The notes: generated by a model from the letters alone, not told the origin. A stretch of DNA of 64,000 nucleotides from Amycolatopsis sp. 195334CR (GCF_017309385.1 NZ_JAFJMJ010000001.1:124001-188000), one strand, 5' to 3'; numbered from the stretch's first letter, positions 1 through 8,877 are shown. Program-made: numbers and translations.

Positions 1-727
1 TGTTGATGAACGCGACGCCGGCGATGTTGTTGGCGGCCAACGCGGAACCGGCGTTGAAGCCGAACCAGCCGAACCACAGCAGGCCGGCGCCGAGCATGAC
101 GAACGGCAGGTTGTGCGGCTTCATCGGCTCCTTGGGCCAGCCGACCCGCTTGCCGATCACCAGCACCAGCGCGAGCGCCGCGGCACCGGCGTTGATGTGC
201 ACCGCGGTACCGCCGGCGAAGTCGAGCGCGCCGAGGTCGTTGGCGATCCAGCCGCCGGACTTGGTGACCTCGCCGGTCACGTCGTCCTTCGCGTCGAACG
301 CGAACACCCAGTGCGCCACCGGGAAGTAGACGATGGTGGCCCACAGACCGGCGAACAGCAGCCAGGTGCCGAAGCGCACGCGGTCGGCCACCGCACCGGA
401 GATCAGCGCCACGGTGAGAATGGCGAACATCGCCTGGAACGCGGCGAAACCGGTGTTGGACAAGGTTTCCGCGCCCATCAGGCCGGACAGGCCGAGCGCC
501 TCGAACGGGTCACCGAGCAGCCCGGCCCCGACGTCGTTCCCGAAGGTGGTCGAGTAACCGAAGATCACCCACAGCACGCCGACCACGCCCAGTGAGCCGA
601 AGCTCATCATGAGCATGTTCAGCACGCTCTTGGAACGGACCATCCCCCCGTAGAAGAACGCCAGCCCTGGGACCATGAGCAGCACCAGGGCGGCGCTGGT
701 GAGCAGCCAGGCCGTATTCCCTTCCAC
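1..727 (-). CDS. amt: Ammonium transporter (partial, N-terminal 242 residues)
   Basis: This is the 5' part of an Amt/MEP/Rh ammonium channel gene; it runs off the left edge, leaving about half of the usual 430-450 residues. The GTG start at 727 is preceded by a strong AGGAGG-like site. The protein opens with a hydrophobic segment and the typical FFYGGMVRSKSVLNMLM motif. Further Amt hallmarks include GSLGVVGVLWVIFGYS, a GGTAVHINAGAAALA stretch and GWFGFNAGSAL near the cut edge. The protein is an inner-membrane trimer in this family and usually sits upstream of glnK and glnD in actinobacteria, which would lie outside the window. GlnR-like half-sites upstream suggest nitrogen control. Identity is secure; the exact transport substrate is by family. 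Confidence 0.95.
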   Translation of the reverse strand, partial: MEGNTAWLLTSAALVLLMVPGLAFFYGGMVRSKSVLNMLMMSFGSLGVVGVLWVIFGYSTTFGNDVGAGLLGDPFEALGLSGLMGAETLSNTGFAAFQAMFAILTVALISGAVADRVRFGTWLLFAGLWATIVYFPVAHWVFAFDAKDDVTGEVTKSGGWIANDLGALDFAGGTAVHINAGAAALALVLVIGKRVGWPKEPMKPHNLPFVMLGAGLLWFGWFGFNAGSALAANNIAGVAFIN

Positions 728-806
728 GCTTCCTCCTCGAGAAGATTGCCGATTCGCAATTGCGGCAAATCATGGGAAAGCCGTGTTGCACGGGATGACC
801 AGGGAC

Positions 807-899
807 GTTTCGGGTCTGTGAACCCGGGTGCGCCCTTTGTTACGGGTACGTTTCCCCCCACCCGGCGGATGATGTCCGTTTCCGAAACGGAACCGTTAT
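807..899. promoter_or_regulatory. Candidate GlnR binding region upstream of amt
   Basis: Several GlnR-like half-sites lie 80-170 bp upstream of the amt start. At 839-854 there is GTTAC-n6-GTTTC, which on the amt strand reads GAAAC-n6-GTAAC with the 11-bp phasing of known actinobacterial GlnR boxes. At 807-822 there is GTTTC-n6-GTGAA, and at 878-899 overlapping GTTTC/GAAAC/GTTAT half-sites. amt-glnK-glnD is a classic GlnR target, so the context agrees. The sites are imperfect, so this is an inference from spacing and half-site sequence. Confidence 0.5.
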
Positions 900-952
900 G
901 ACCCGAGGTCAGCCAGGGCGGGGGCGCGGTACTCCGAAGGAAGTAACGCCAT

Positions 953-1798
953 TCAACCGCGTTCGATGACCGCGTCGAGGATTTGGGGGGTGTGGGTCCA
1001 CAGGATCGAGCCGCCGCCGTCCGGAACGAGGTGGCGGGTAGCGCCTGGGATTCGCCGGGCCAGGCTCTCCCCCAGATCAGGTGAGTGCACCGGGCTCGTG
1101 TCGTGCGCGCCGTAGAAGAGGGTGACCGGGACGCGGATGTCTTCCACGGCGAACGGCCACGGCCGAAGCGCCAGCACCAGGTCCCGCGCGTACCCGGCCC
1201 CGCCCCGCCGGAAGCCGTCCGCCAGGGCCGAGCGGTAGGCCCGCGCGAAAGCCGGTTCCGTGTAGACCGCCAGATCGACCGGCGAGCTCATGCCCGCGAT
1301 CAGCTCCCACATCGTCGCCGCGTCGGCGGTGGCGGCGAAGGAGGCCTCGAACCCCGCCGGGTCCGCGTCCACGGCACGGATCAACCGAGCGACGTCCGGG
1401 TCCAGCGCGTCCCCGAACGACCTCAGCTCGTCCTGACCCGACACGACCACCAGCGACGTGCACAACCCCGCCGCCGCGCACGCGAGGCCGAAGGGCGCGC
1501 CCTGCGAGAACGCCACGATCGGACACGACGGCAACCCCAGCGCACGCACGTCCTCGACCCACGTGTCCAGCGTGCGGTCCGGCGCCCCCGGCCACGGCCG
1601 TTCGACCGAGATCAGCCGGATCCCCCGCGACGCCACCAGATCCGTGCCGAACCCGAAACCGCACCCCATCGCCGCGCCGGAGAAGAACAGCACGGGCCGC
1701 CCCTCCCCCCATTCCGCCGTGTCGAGTCCCATGCGGTGATCGTCGGGCCGGGGGTGGCGCGGGGCAACCGGATTACGCCCGTGGTCGAATGGGGCCAT
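953..1798 (-). CDS. Alpha/beta-fold hydrolase
   Basis: A 281-residue soluble alpha/beta hydrolase. The oxyanion/HG-like motif FFSG is near residue 38, and the nucleophile elbow is AFSQG with Ser98 (Ala replaces the usual first Gly). The acidic residue is in FYGAHDTSP, and a C-terminal LWTH supplies the likely catalytic His. The ATG at 1798 was chosen because residues before the next Met (position 23) still fit the family pattern PDxxRxGLDT; a GGCAGG stretch could be the ribosome site. The start overlaps the divergent rlmA start by 2 bp, so the two genes share a promoter region or have leaderless transcripts. Substrate cannot be told from sequence. Confidence 0.8.
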   Translation of the reverse strand: MAPFDHGRNPVAPRHPRPDDHRMGLDTAEWGEGRPVLFFSGAAMGCGFGFGTDLVASRGIRLISVERPWPGAPDRTLDTWVEDVRALGLPSCPIVAFSQGAPFGLACAAAGLCTSLVVVSGQDELRSFGDALDPDVARLIRAVDADPAGFEASFAATADAATMWELIAGMSSPVDLAVYTEPAFARAYRSALADGFRRGGAGYARDLVLALRPWPFAVEDIRVPVTLFYGAHDTSPVHSPDLGESLARRIPGATRHLVPDGGGSILWTHTPQILDAVIERG

Positions 1799-2612
1799 GC
1801 ACCTGCCCGAACCGGTCGTCCGCGCCCTGCGCTGCTCGGTGTGCGGCGCGCCGCTCACCGGGCGGGACCGCGCGGTGCGCTGCCACCACGGGCATTCCTT
1901 CGACCTGGCCAAGCAGGGTTACGTGAACCTCCTGCACGCCAAGATCCCGGCGGGCACCGCCGACACCGCCGAGATGGTCGCCGCCCGCGTCGAGTTCCTC
2001 GGCAAGGGCCACTACCAGCCGCTCGCGGAGGCCGTCGCCAAGCAGGCCGCCCGCTTCGACCCCGAGCTGATCATCGACGCCGGCGCGGGCACGGGCTACT
2101 ACCTCGCGAAGGCACTCCCGGAGAACGCGCACGGCCTCGCGCTGGACGTCTCGGCCGTCGCCCTGCGCCGTGCCGCCAAGGCGCATCCGGCGATCGGCGC
2201 CGCGGTGTGGAACCTGTGGGAGCCGTGGCCGGTCGCCGACCAGGCCGCCGACGTGGTGCTCAACGTCTTCGCCCCGCGCAACGCCGCCGAATTCCGCCGC
2301 GTGCTGCGGCCCGGCGGCGCGCTCGTGGTGGTATCACCGAATCCGGGGCACCTCGGGGAACTGGGATCGGCGGTGCTCGGCATCGGGGAGGACAAGGAGC
2401 AACGCTTGGACAGCTCGCTCGCGCGGTTCACCCTCGACCACCGCGAGGAGATCAGCTACCGCCTGCGCCTCGATCCGGACGAGGTGCGGCACGTGGTCGG
2501 CATGGGACCGGCGGCGCACCACCTCCACCGCGACGGCCGCGCCGAGCGGCTGGCCGGGTTCACCGAGCCGGTCGACGTCACCGCGTCCTTCACCCTGTCG
2601 GTGTTCACATGA
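1797..2612 (+). CDS. rlmA: 23S rRNA (guanine-N1) methyltransferase, RlmA family
   Basis: A 271-residue SAM-dependent methyltransferase of the RlmA family, which methylates G745 or G748 in helix 35 of 23S rRNA. The N-terminal zinc site is visible as Cys13, Cys16, Cys29 and His33 (LRCSVCGAPL and RCHHGHSF). The SAM-binding motif is IIDAGAGTGYY near residue 92, followed by an NVFAPRNAAEFRR motif typical of the family. Members of the RlmAII branch (TlrB type) give tylosin/mycinamicin resistance, but sequence alone does not tell RlmAI from RlmAII here. It is translationally coupled (ATGA) to the following FhuF-like gene. Confidence 0.88.
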   Translation: MHLPEPVVRALRCSVCGAPLTGRDRAVRCHHGHSFDLAKQGYVNLLHAKIPAGTADTAEMVAARVEFLGKGHYQPLAEAVAKQAARFDPELIIDAGAGTGYYLAKALPENAHGLALDVSAVALRRAAKAHPAIGAAVWNLWEPWPVADQAADVVLNVFAPRNAAEFRRVLRPGGALVVVSPNPGHLGELGSAVLGIGEDKEQRLDSSLARFTLDHREEISYRLRLDPDEVRHVVGMGPAAHHLHRDGRAERLAGFTEPVDVTASFTLSVFT

Positions 2613-3220
2613 GGGCCACCGTGCTCGCCGACCCCGACTGGCTGCGCGAGGACCTGAAGACCGCCGAGCGGATGTACGGGCGCACGGCCGGGCCGCGCGT
2701 GCTCGGCACGGTCCGCTGGTACTCGGCGTCCTCGGTGATCGTCGCGCCGTCGACCGAGTCCCTGTTCACCGGCAAGATCGCCGACCCCTCGCTCGACGCC
2801 ATCACGCTGAACATGCAGCCCGACGGCCGGTACCTCGACGCCCGCTCCGACCGCGTGCTCGACGGCGGCATCCTCGAACTGGGCCGGGCGATGCGCACCA
2901 TGCTGGCCACCGTCATCCCGCCGATGGCCGAGGTGTGCGGCGCCGCCGAGAACGCGCTGTGGGCCATCGCCACCGACTCGATCGCGAACCGGCTGCTCTG
3001 GTCGGGCGACGCTGCCAGAGCCGTCGACCTGGCCGGTCAGCTCGCCGAGGCGATCGGGACGAACCTGCCGCAACCGAGGTTCACCCAGGTCGGCCGGACC
3101 ACCATCGTGAAGCGCGCGTCCTGCTGCCTGATCTACGAGATCCCGCGGGCCGACAAGTGCGCGAGCTGCCCGCGCCAGACCCCGGAGGAACGCGCGGAGC
3201 GCCTCCGGGGTTTCGGATGA
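2609..3220 (+). CDS. FhuF-like (2Fe-2S) ferric reductase family protein
   Basis: A 203-residue protein with the FhuF C-terminal iron-sulfur signature: Cys172-Cys173 (CCLIYEIP) followed by Cys184 and Cys187 (CASCPR), i.e. C-C-x10-C-x2-C. In FhuF this unusual motif binds a 2Fe-2S cluster used to reduce ferric siderophores in the cytoplasm. The start ATG overlaps the rlmA stop (ATGA), so it is probably co-translated with rlmA. A small inverted repeat (3181-3209) followed by TTT lies at the 3' end of the gene and could help termination before the convergent aldo/keto reductase gene. No siderophore genes are nearby, so the substrate is open. Confidence 0.75.
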   Translation: MRATVLADPDWLREDLKTAERMYGRTAGPRVLGTVRWYSASSVIVAPSTESLFTGKIADPSLDAITLNMQPDGRYLDARSDRVLDGGILELGRAMRTMLATVIPPMAEVCGAAENALWAIATDSIANRLLWSGDAARAVDLAGQLAEAIGTNLPQPRFTQVGRTTIVKRASCCLIYEIPRADKCASCPRQTPEERAERLRGFG

Positions 3221-3222
3221 AC

Positions 3223-4092
3223 CTACGAAGCCAGCGCGGAGAACGCGTCGAACTCGGCGTCGGTCAGTGCGATGTCCGCCGCCGCGACGTTCTCCTCCAG
3301 GTGCGCCACCGAACGCGTGCCCGGGATCGGCAGCACCACCGGCGACCGCCGCAGCAGCCAGGCCAGCGCCAGCTGGGCCGGCGTCGAGCCGTGGTCCTTC
3401 GCGGCCTGCTCCAGCACGCTGCCCGGCTTGGCCAGCTCACCGGTGGCGATCGGGAACCACGGGATGAAGCCGATGCCGTGCTCGGTGGCGTAGTCGAGCA
3501 CGTCCTCGTGGTGCCGGTCGGCCAGGTTGTACAGGTTCTGCACGCTGGCGATCTCGGCGATCTGCGAAGCCTCGGCCAGCTGGGCCACGCCGACCTCGGA
3601 CAGCCCGATGTGCCGGATCTTGCCCTCCTGCTGGAGCTGCTTCAGCTCACCGACCTGGTCGGCCAGCGGCACCTCGGGATCGACCCGGTGCAGCTGGAAC
3701 AGGTCGATCCGCTCCACGCCCAGCTTGCGCAGGCTCAGTTCGAGCTGCTGGCGCAGGTAGGCGGGCCGCCCGACCGGGATCCACTGGTTCGGCCCGGTCC
3801 GGGTGAGCCCGGCCTTCGTCGCGATGACCAGGTCCTCCGGGTACGGGTGCAGTGCCTCGCGGATCAGCTCCTCGCTGACGTTGGGCCCGTACGAGTCGGC
3901 CGTGTCGATGAAGTTCACGCCCAGCTCGACGGTGCGCCGCAGCACCGCCAGCGCGCCGTCGCGATCGGCGGGCTCGCCCCAGACGCCCGCACCGGTGATC
4001 TGCATCGCGCCGTAGCCCAGCCGGTGCACGGGCAGGTCGCCACCGAGCTGGAAGGTTCCCCCTGGCGCCGCGTTGACCTGGGTGTTCGTCAC
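3223..4092 (-). CDS. Aldo/keto reductase
   Basis: A 289-residue NADPH-dependent oxidoreductase with a TIM-barrel fold. The catalytic tetrad is visible: Asp63 and Tyr68 in [11 protein letters not shown], Lys93 in IATKAG and His135 in [10 protein letters not shown]-terminal cofactor-binding motif [17 protein letters not shown] is also present. The GTG start at 4092 has a good AGGGAG site; an upstream in-frame ATG (4116) lacks one. It is divergent from the sulfhydrylase gene at 4177. Substrate unknown; the closest general class is the AKR11/YhdN-like group of small general reductases. Confidence 0.88.
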   Translation of the reverse strand: MTNTQVNAAPGGTFQLGGDLPVHRLGYGAMQITGAGVWGEPADRDGALAVLRRTVELGVNFIDTADSYGPNVSEELIREALHPYPEDLVIATKAGLTRTGPNQWIPVGRPAYLRQQLELSLRKLGVERIDLFQLHRVDPEVPLADQVGELKQLQQEGKIRHIGLSEVGVAQLAEASQIAEIASVQNLYNLADRHHEDVLDYATEHGIGFIPWFPIATGELAKPGSVLEQAAKDHGSTPAQLALAWLLRRSPVVLPIPGTRSVAHLEENVAAADIALTDAEFDAFSALAS

Positions 4093-4176
4093 GTGTATCG
4101 CTCCCTGGATCGGCATGTGGGACACCTGGGGCAACCACTGGCCGCCCGCCGATGTTCCCGGGTAGCGTCGCGCGGG

Positions 4177-5466
4177 ATGACTGAGCGCTCCTGGGGCTTC
4201 CGCACCCGCGCACTGCACGCCGGTGGCACGCCCGACCGGACCACCGGCGCCCGCGCGGTGCCGATCTACCAGACCACCAGCTTCGTCTTCGAGGACGCGG
4301 CGGACGCGGCCTCGCTGTTCGCGCTGCAGAAGTACGGCAACATCTACAGCCGGATCGGCAATCCGACGGTGGCCGCGTTCGAGGAGCGCCTGGCCAGCCT
4401 GGAGGGCGCGATCGGCGGGGTGGCCACCAGCAGCGGGCAGGCCGCCGAGTTCCTCACCTTCGCCGCGCTGGCCGAGTCCGGGGACCACATCGTCGCGTCG
4501 AGCGACCTCTACGGCGGTACGGTCACCCAGCTCGACGGCACCCTGCGCCGGTTCGGCGTGGACACCAGCTTCATCCGCGGGACCGCGCTGGACGACTACG
4601 CCGCCGCCATCACCGACCGGACCCGCCTGCTCTACGCCGAGGTGATCGGCAACCCGAGTGGCGCGATCGCCGATCTGGAGGGGCTCGCCGAACTGGCCCA
4701 CGCGCACGACATCCCGCTGGTGGTGGACGCCACGCTGGCCACGCCGTACCTCTGCCGCCCGATGGAGCACGGCGCCGACATCGTGCTGCACTCGGCGACG
4801 AAGTTCCTCGGCGGCCACGGCACCACGCTCGGCGGTGTGGTGGTCGAATCGGGGAAGTTCAACTGGGGCAACGGCAAGTTCCCCCGGATGACCGAGGTGG
4901 TGGACAGCTACGGCGGCCTGAAGTACTGGGAGAACTTCGGCGAGTACGCCTTCTGCACCCGGCTGCGCGTCGAGCAGTTGCGCGACATCGGTGCCGTGCT
5001 CTCCCCGCATTCGGCGTTCCTCCTGCTCCAGGGCGTCGAGACGCTGCCGCAGCGGATGGGCGAACACGTGGCGAACGCGCGGAAGGTCGCCGAGTACCTC
5101 GAAGCCGACGACCGCGTCGCGTGGGTCAGCTACGCGGGCCTGCCCTCGCACCCGCACCACGAGCGCGCGCGGAAGTACCTGCCGGAGGGCCCGGGCGCGG
5201 TGTTCTCGTTCGGGGTGCGTGGTGGCCGTGCCGCCGGCGAGAAGTTCGTCGAGTCGGTGGAACTGCTCTCGCACCTGGCGAACGTCGGCGACGCTCGGAC
5301 GCTGGTGATCCACCCCGCGTCGACCACGCACCAGCAGCTCTCGGACGACCAGCTGCGCGCGGGCGGCGTCGGCCCGGACCTGGTCCGGTTGTCGGTCGGC
5401 CTGGAGGACGTCGACGACATCCTGTACGACCTCGACCGCGCGCTGGACCAGGCGGTGCGCGCATGA
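4177..5466 (+). CDS. metY: O-acetylhomoserine sulfhydrylase-like PLP enzyme (Cys/Met metabolism family)
   Basis: A 429-residue fold-type I PLP enzyme of the Cys/Met metabolism family. The Schiff-base lysine is Lys209 in [14 protein letters not shown]. Other family motifs are [20 protein letters not shown] and the N-terminal HAG...[13 protein letters not shown]. Length, the [12 protein letters not shown] motif and the [14 protein letters not shown] insertion fit O-acetylhomoserine aminocarboxypropyltransferase (direct sulfhydrylation to homocysteine) better than cystathionine gamma-lyase. It is coupled by an ATGA overlap to a CoA-binding protein gene, an arrangement often seen for this enzyme. 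Substrate choice (acetyl- or succinyl-homoserine) is inferred. Confidence 0.85.
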   Translation: MTERSWGFRTRALHAGGTPDRTTGARAVPIYQTTSFVFEDAADAASLFALQKYGNIYSRIGNPTVAAFEERLASLEGAIGGVATSSGQAAEFLTFAALAESGDHIVASSDLYGGTVTQLDGTLRRFGVDTSFIRGTALDDYAAAITDRTRLLYAEVIGNPSGAIADLEGLAELAHAHDIPLVVDATLATPYLCRPMEHGADIVLHSATKFLGGHGTTLGGVVVESGKFNWGNGKFPRMTEVVDSYGGLKYWENFGEYAFCTRLRVEQLRDIGAVLSPHSAFLLLQGVETLPQRMGEHVANARKVAEYLEADDRVAWVSYAGLPSHPHHERARKYLPEGPGAVFSFGVRGGRAAGEKFVESVELLSHLANVGDARTLVIHPASTTHQQLSDDQLRAGGVGPDLVRLSVGLEDVDDILYDLDRALDQAVRA

Positions 5467-5939
5467 GCTGGACCGAGCCGACCGCCCGCGACCGCCGTCG
5501 CCTGCTCACCCGCACCGAATCGGTGACGATCATCGGCGCCTCGGCGAACCCGTCGCGGCCGAGCTTCTTCGTGGCTTCCTACCTGCTCTCGTCCAGCCGC
5601 TACCGCGTGCATTTCGTGAACCCGCGCCTCGACTCGCTGCTCGGGCAACCGGTGTACGCGTCGCTGGCCGACGTGCCGGACGTCGACCTGGTGAGCGTGT
5701 TCCGGAAGCACGATGACCTCCCCGGCGTGGCCGAGGAGGTCATCGAGGCGGGTGCGCGCACGCTGTGGATGCAACTCGGCCTGTGGCACGAACCGGTCGC
5801 CGAGAAGGCCACCGAAGCGGGCCTGGACGTGGTGATGAACCGGTGCGTGAAGATCGAGCACGCCCGCTTCGCCGGTGGTCTGCACCTGGCCGGGTTCGAC
5901 ACCGGCGTGATCAGCTCGAAGCGCGCGGACTTCAGCTAG
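5463..5939 (+). CDS. CoA-binding domain protein (YccU-like)
   Basis: A 158-residue protein consisting of a single succinyl-CoA-synthetase-alpha type Rossmann domain. The nucleotide-binding loop is visible as [22 protein letters not shown] near residue 20. [24 protein letters not shown] and the C-terminal [12 protein letters not shown] motif are typical of the YccU family. Its start overlaps the metY stop. The coupling suggests a role connected with sulfur amino acid metabolism, but no biochemical role is established. The 3' end overlaps the allantoinase gene tail-to-tail by 8 bp. Confidence 0.85.
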   Translation: MSWTEPTARDRRRLLTRTESVTIIGASANPSRPSFFVASYLLSSSRYRVHFVNPRLDSLLGQPVYASLADVPDVDLVSVFRKHDDLPGVAEEVIEAGARTLWMQLGLWHEPVAEKATEAGLDVVMNRCVKIEHARFAGGLHLAGFDTGVISSKRADFS

Positions 5940-7257
5940 GCCGGGTGAGCAGCTCGCCGAACGGCTGCTCCCCGGTGATCTCGCGACCCCGGAGCCAGGT
6001 ACCGCGCACCACGCCGGCCAGCGGCCGCCCGTGGTAGGCGCTCACCGGGTTGCGGTGCCGCAGCTTCGCCACGTCGACGACAAAGGCCTCGTCCGGGGCG
6101 AACACGCAGAAGTCGGCGTCCGCGCCGACCTCGATCCGGCCCTTCTGCCGCAGTCCGGTCAGCTCGGCGGGCCGCAGCGCCATCCAGCGGACGACGTCGG
6201 CCAGTGAGTGGCCGCGGGTCCGCGCCTGGGTCCACACCGCGGGCAGGCCGAGTTGCAGGCTGGAGATCCCGCCCCACGCCTCACCGAAGTCGCCGCTGTC
6301 GAACCGTTTCAGCTCCGCCGTGCACGGCGAGTGGTCGCTGACCACGCAGTCGATCACCCCGTCGGCCAGGCCCTTCCAGAGCAGTTCCCGGTTGGCCGCC
6401 TCGCGGATCGGCGGGCAGCACTTGAACTGCGTCGCCCCGTCCACGATCTCCTCGGCGATGAAGCTCAGGTAGTGCGGGCAGGTCTCCACGGTCACCCGGA
6501 CGCCGTCGCGACGGGCTTCGGCGAGCATCGGCAGAGCGTCCGAAGAGGACAGATGGAGGATGTGCACCCGCGCGCCGGTGCGGCGTGCCTGGTCGAGCAC
6601 GTGCGCGATGGCCAGGTCCTCCGCGCCACGCGGGCGGGACCGCAGGAAGTCCGCGTAGAGCCCGCCGGTCACCTCCGGCGCGCGGTCGATCTCGTCGGAG
6701 TCCTCGGCGTGCACGATCATCATCGCGTCGATCTCGTTCACCGTGCGCAGGCCTTCGGCCAGCCCTGCGGGATCCAGCGGCGGGAACTCGTCGACCCCGG
6801 AATGCAGCAGGAAGCACTTGAAGCCGAAGACCCCGGCCTCGTGCAACGCGGGCAGCTGGTCCAGTTTGCCGGGGATCGCACCGCCCCAGAACCCGACGTC
6901 CACGTGCACCCGGCCCTCGGCCGACTTCCGCTTGATCGCCAGCGCGTCCGGGTCGACCGTCGGCGGCAGGCTGTTCAGCGGCATGTCCACGATGGTGGTG
7001 ACGCCACCGGCGGCCGCCGCGGCGGTGGCCGTCTCGAAGCCCTCCCACTCGCTGCGGCCGGGATCGTTGACGTGCACGTGGCTGTCCACCAACCCGGGCA
7101 GCAGCACCTCGTCCCCGGACAGTTCGACCACCCGATCGGCGGACAGTTCCGCGTCCAGCGGTTCGATCGCGGTGATGCGCCCGCCGGTCACGCCGACCGC
7201 CCGCGCGACCTCCCCGTCCGCCGTGATCACCCTCGGCGCTCGCAAGACCAGATCCAC
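5932..7257 (-). CDS. allB: Allantoinase
   Basis: A 441-residue cyclic amidohydrolase that opens the hydantoin ring of (S)-allantoin to allantoate. The metal-binding pair is His60/His62 in [11 protein letters not shown] and the carboxylated lysine is Lys147 in [11 protein letters not shown]. Later ligands lie in [14 protein letters not shown] and the DHSPC motif, and GPF-like substrate loops follow. The GTG at 7257 was chosen over an ATG at 7311 because it has an AAGGGAG site and begins at the conserved VDLVLR strand. It is divergent from the thiamine-binding/HTH/uraD side of the purine island. Dihydropyrimidinase is the main alternative, but the HVHVNDPG motif and neighbours favour allantoinase. 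Confidence 0.92.
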   Translation of the reverse strand: MDLVLRAPRVITADGEVARAVGVTGGRITAIEPLDAELSADRVVELSGDEVLLPGLVDSHVHVNDPGRSEWEGFETATAAAAAGGVTTIVDMPLNSLPPTVDPDALAIKRKSAEGRVHVDVGFWGGAIPGKLDQLPALHEAGVFGFKCFLLHSGVDEFPPLDPAGLAEGLRTVNEIDAMMIVHAEDSDEIDRAPEVTGGLYADFLRSRPRGAEDLAIAHVLDQARRTGARVHILHLSSSDALPMLAEARRDGVRVTVETCPHYLSFIAEEIVDGATQFKCCPPIREAANRELLWKGLADGVIDCVVSDHSPCTAELKRFDSGDFGEAWGGISSLQLGLPAVWTQARTRGHSLADVVRWMALRPAELTGLRQKGRIEVGADADFCVFAPDEAFVVDVAKLRHRNPVSAYHGRPLAGVVRGTWLRGREITGEQPFGELLTRPS

Positions 7258-7312
7258 TGCTCGACTCCCTTCCGCCCCGGTACTTTCCGCACGAACCACG
7301 CGGCCGGTCAAG

Positions 7313-7364
7313 GTAGGAACCTACAAAATCCGAGGTTACGCCCGCGCGCCGAACGGGTTACCGT
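7313..7364. promoter_or_regulatory. Palindrome and candidate leaderless promoter between allB and the thiamine-binding gene
   Basis: The 115-bp divergent intergenic region holds a perfect small inverted repeat, GTAGG-AA-CCTAC (7313-7324). A -10-like TACCGT (7359-7364) lies seven bases before the GTG start at 7372. No ribosome site precedes that GTG, so a leaderless transcript is plausible. The palindrome is centrally placed between the two divergent starts and could be an operator for a purine-island regulator. This is inferred from position and symmetry only. Confidence 0.4.
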
Positions 7365-7371
7365 TCGCGAC

Positions 7372-7617
7372 GTGGAACTGGAAGCCGAGTTCACCACCGA
7401 ACCCTTCCTCGGCGAGGGTCCGGCACCGGAGCACGCCGAGCTGGCCCGGCAGGCGGCGCTGGCCGCGGGCCTGGACACCGACTTCGGCCCGCTCGGCACC
7501 TCGGTCCGCGGGGACGCCGAAGCGGTGCTGGCCGCGCTGCCCAAGATCGCCCGCGCGGCGCTGACCGGCGGCGCCACCAAACTCACCCTCCAACTGCGGA
7601 ACACCAGGGACGGCTAG
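7372..7617 (+). CDS. Thiamine-binding-fold protein (MTH1187/YqgV family)
   Basis: An 81-residue protein resembling the MTH1187/YqgV thiamine-binding fold: an N-terminal beta strand VELEAEFTTEPFLGEG, then DTDFGPLGTSVRGDAEAVLAALP and a final strand TKLTLQLRN. Proteins of this fold form small ligand-binding oligomers. The GTG start has no Shine-Dalgarno sequence and appears leaderless. The stop is directly followed by the GTG of the HTH gene, so the pair is one unit. Its place in a purine catabolic island raises the question whether its ligand is a purine breakdown product rather than thiamine; that is speculation. Confidence 0.65.
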   Translation: MELEAEFTTEPFLGEGPAPEHAELARQAALAAGLDTDFGPLGTSVRGDAEAVLAALPKIARAALTGGATKLTLQLRNTRDG

Positions 7618-8013
7618 GTGCCGAAACGAGCCGAACACCCGCTGGTGACCGCGATCGCGCCGTTGCTGGACCGCATCGACGCCACCGTGGTGCCCCCGGC
7701 CGAGCGGCGGCCGGAGGACGTGCCGTTGCGCTGGGAGGGTGAACTCGTCGGCGCGGTCCGGCTGCCCGGCGCCGAGCTGACCGGTGCGCTGGAGCGGCTG
7801 GTGCACGAGGTGGAGACCGAACTCGGCGGCGAACTGCACCGGCTGGACCGCGCCGGGAAGCAGCGGGCCGTGCGGCTGCTGGAAGAACGCGGTGCTTTCA
7901 CCATGCGGAAAGCGGTGGCCACCATCGCCGAATCGCTCGGCGTCACCCGGTTCACCGTGTACAACTACCTGAACCGAGATCAGCCGGACCGCGGGAATTC
8001 AACAAGTTGTTGA
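7618..8013 (+). CDS. Helix-turn-helix DNA-binding protein of the purine island
   Basis: A 131-residue protein whose C-terminal third contains a clear HTH: FTMRKAVATIAESLGVTRFTVYNYLNR, near residues 93-120. The N-terminal part (VTAIAPLLDRIDATVVPPAE and LRWEGELVGAVRLPG) resembles a small sensor domain I cannot assign to a named family. It starts at the base after the stop of the preceding gene. Its stop codon lies inside a 13-bp palindrome that precedes uraD, so autoregulation or control of the uraD operon is plausible. Similar small HTH proteins occur beside urate genes in other actinomycetes as far as I recall. Confidence 0.7.
   Translation: MPKRAEHPLVTAIAPLLDRIDATVVPPAERRPEDVPLRWEGELVGAVRLPGAELTGALERLVHEVETELGGELHRLDRAGKQRAVRLLEERGAFTMRKAVATIAESLGVTRFTVYNYLNRDQPDRGNSTSC
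8000..8012. promoter_or_regulatory. 13-bp palindrome upstream of uraD operon
   Basis: CAACAA-G-TTGTTG is a perfect inverted repeat overlapping the stop codon of the HTH gene and lying 63-75 bp before the uraD start. It is AT-rich relative to its surroundings and is the only strong symmetric element in the gap. Its position fits an operator for the uraD-uraH-uox-permease unit. The binding protein is unknown. Confidence 0.45.
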
Positions 8014-8074
8014 CGGCCGAGTGAAGCTCGACGTACCGTCTCCCAACCACATCGCCCCGACCCGGGAGCCGCCC

Positions 8075-8566
8075 GTGACTGTCGATCTGGCCGGGTTCAA
8101 CGAAGCCACCACCACCGAAGCACGCGCCGTGCTGCTGGCCTGCCTGGCGGTACCGCGCTGGGCCGACGCCGTACTGGCCGCGCGCCCGTTCGCCGACCGC
8201 GAGTCCCTGCTGGACACCGCGGCGAAGGCGGCCGACCCGCTCACCACCGAGGAGGTGCACCTCGCCATCGCGGACCACCCGAGAATCGGCGAAAAGCCTG
8301 CCGGACAGGGGAATTCGGCGGACTGGTCGAGATCGGAACAGTCCGGAGTGGACGATCAGGCGGCCGCCGAGTTCCGGGCCGCCAACGCCGCCTACGAGGA
8401 CCGCTTCGGCTGGGTCTACCTGGTCTGCGCGAGCGGGCGAAGCGGGGTCGAGCTGCTCGCCGACCTGAAGTCCAGAATGGACAACGACCCGGCCGACGAG
8501 ATCCGCGTCGCCGGGCGCGAACTGAGCAAGATCGCCGTACTGCGCTTGGGAAAGGCCGTCGCATGA
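8075..8566 (+). CDS. uraD: OHCU decarboxylase (2-oxo-4-hydroxy-4-carboxy-5-ureidoimidazoline decarboxylase)
   Basis: A 163-residue enzyme that carries out the last step from urate to (S)-allantoin, decarboxylating OHCU. The catalytic His68 is in ADHPRIGEKP, and the substrate-binding FGWVYLVCASGRS motif follows near residue 110. FNEA near the N-terminus is also conserved. GTG 8075 was chosen because it has a GGGAG site and begins at the conserved start of the family; an upstream GTG at 8021 would add 18 unrelated residues. It is coupled to uraH by an ATGA overlap and heads a four-gene urate oxidation operon. Confidence 0.92.
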   Translation: MTVDLAGFNEATTTEARAVLLACLAVPRWADAVLAARPFADRESLLDTAAKAADPLTTEEVHLAIADHPRIGEKPAGQGNSADWSRSEQSGVDDQAAAEFRAANAAYEDRFGWVYLVCASGRSGVELLADLKSRMDNDPADEIRVAGRELSKIAVLRLGKAVA

Positions 8567-8877
8567 GCCTGGTGACCACCCACGTACTCGACACCGCCAC
8601 CGGCCGCCCGGCGCCCGGCATCGAGGTGGTGCTGGAGTCCGACGGCAAGATCGTCGCGAAAGGACGGACCGACGACGACGGCCGGATCCGCGACCTCGGC
8701 CCGGAAACCCTGCCCGCCGGGGTCTACCGGCTCACCTTCGACACCGGCGCCTACCTCGGGCCGGACGCGTTCTTCCCCGAGGTGTCGCTGACCTTCCGGA
8801 TCACCGATCCCGGCGCGCACCACCACGTACCGCTGCTGCTGAGCCCGTTCGCCTACTCCACGTACCGAGGGAGCTGA
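8563..8877 (+). CDS. uraH: 5-Hydroxyisourate hydrolase
   Basis: A 104-residue transthyretin-related protein that hydrolyses 5-hydroxyisourate, the product of urate oxidase, to OHCU. The N-terminal TTHVLDTATGRPAPGI motif carries the conserved His, and the diagnostic C-terminal tetrapeptide YRGS is intact. HHHVPLLLSPFAYSTYRGS forms the last strands. Length is typical. It overlaps uraD by four bases and is followed two bases later by urate oxidase. Confidence 0.95.
   Translation: MSLVTTHVLDTATGRPAPGIEVVLESDGKIVAKGRTDDDGRIRDLGPETLPAGVYRLTFDTGAYLGPDAFFPEVSLTFRITDPGAHHHVPLLLSPFAYSTYRGS

Noticed and set aside
1797..2612. RlmA as evidence of a macrolide gene cluster
   Set aside because: No polyketide, glycosyltransferase or export genes are present; RlmA homologues are also housekeeping.
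2170..4176. Plus-strand frame running into the sulfhydrylase gene
   Set aside because: The part before 4177 is Arg/Pro-rich shadow of rlmA, the FhuF-like gene and the reductase; real similarity begins at the ATG at 4177.
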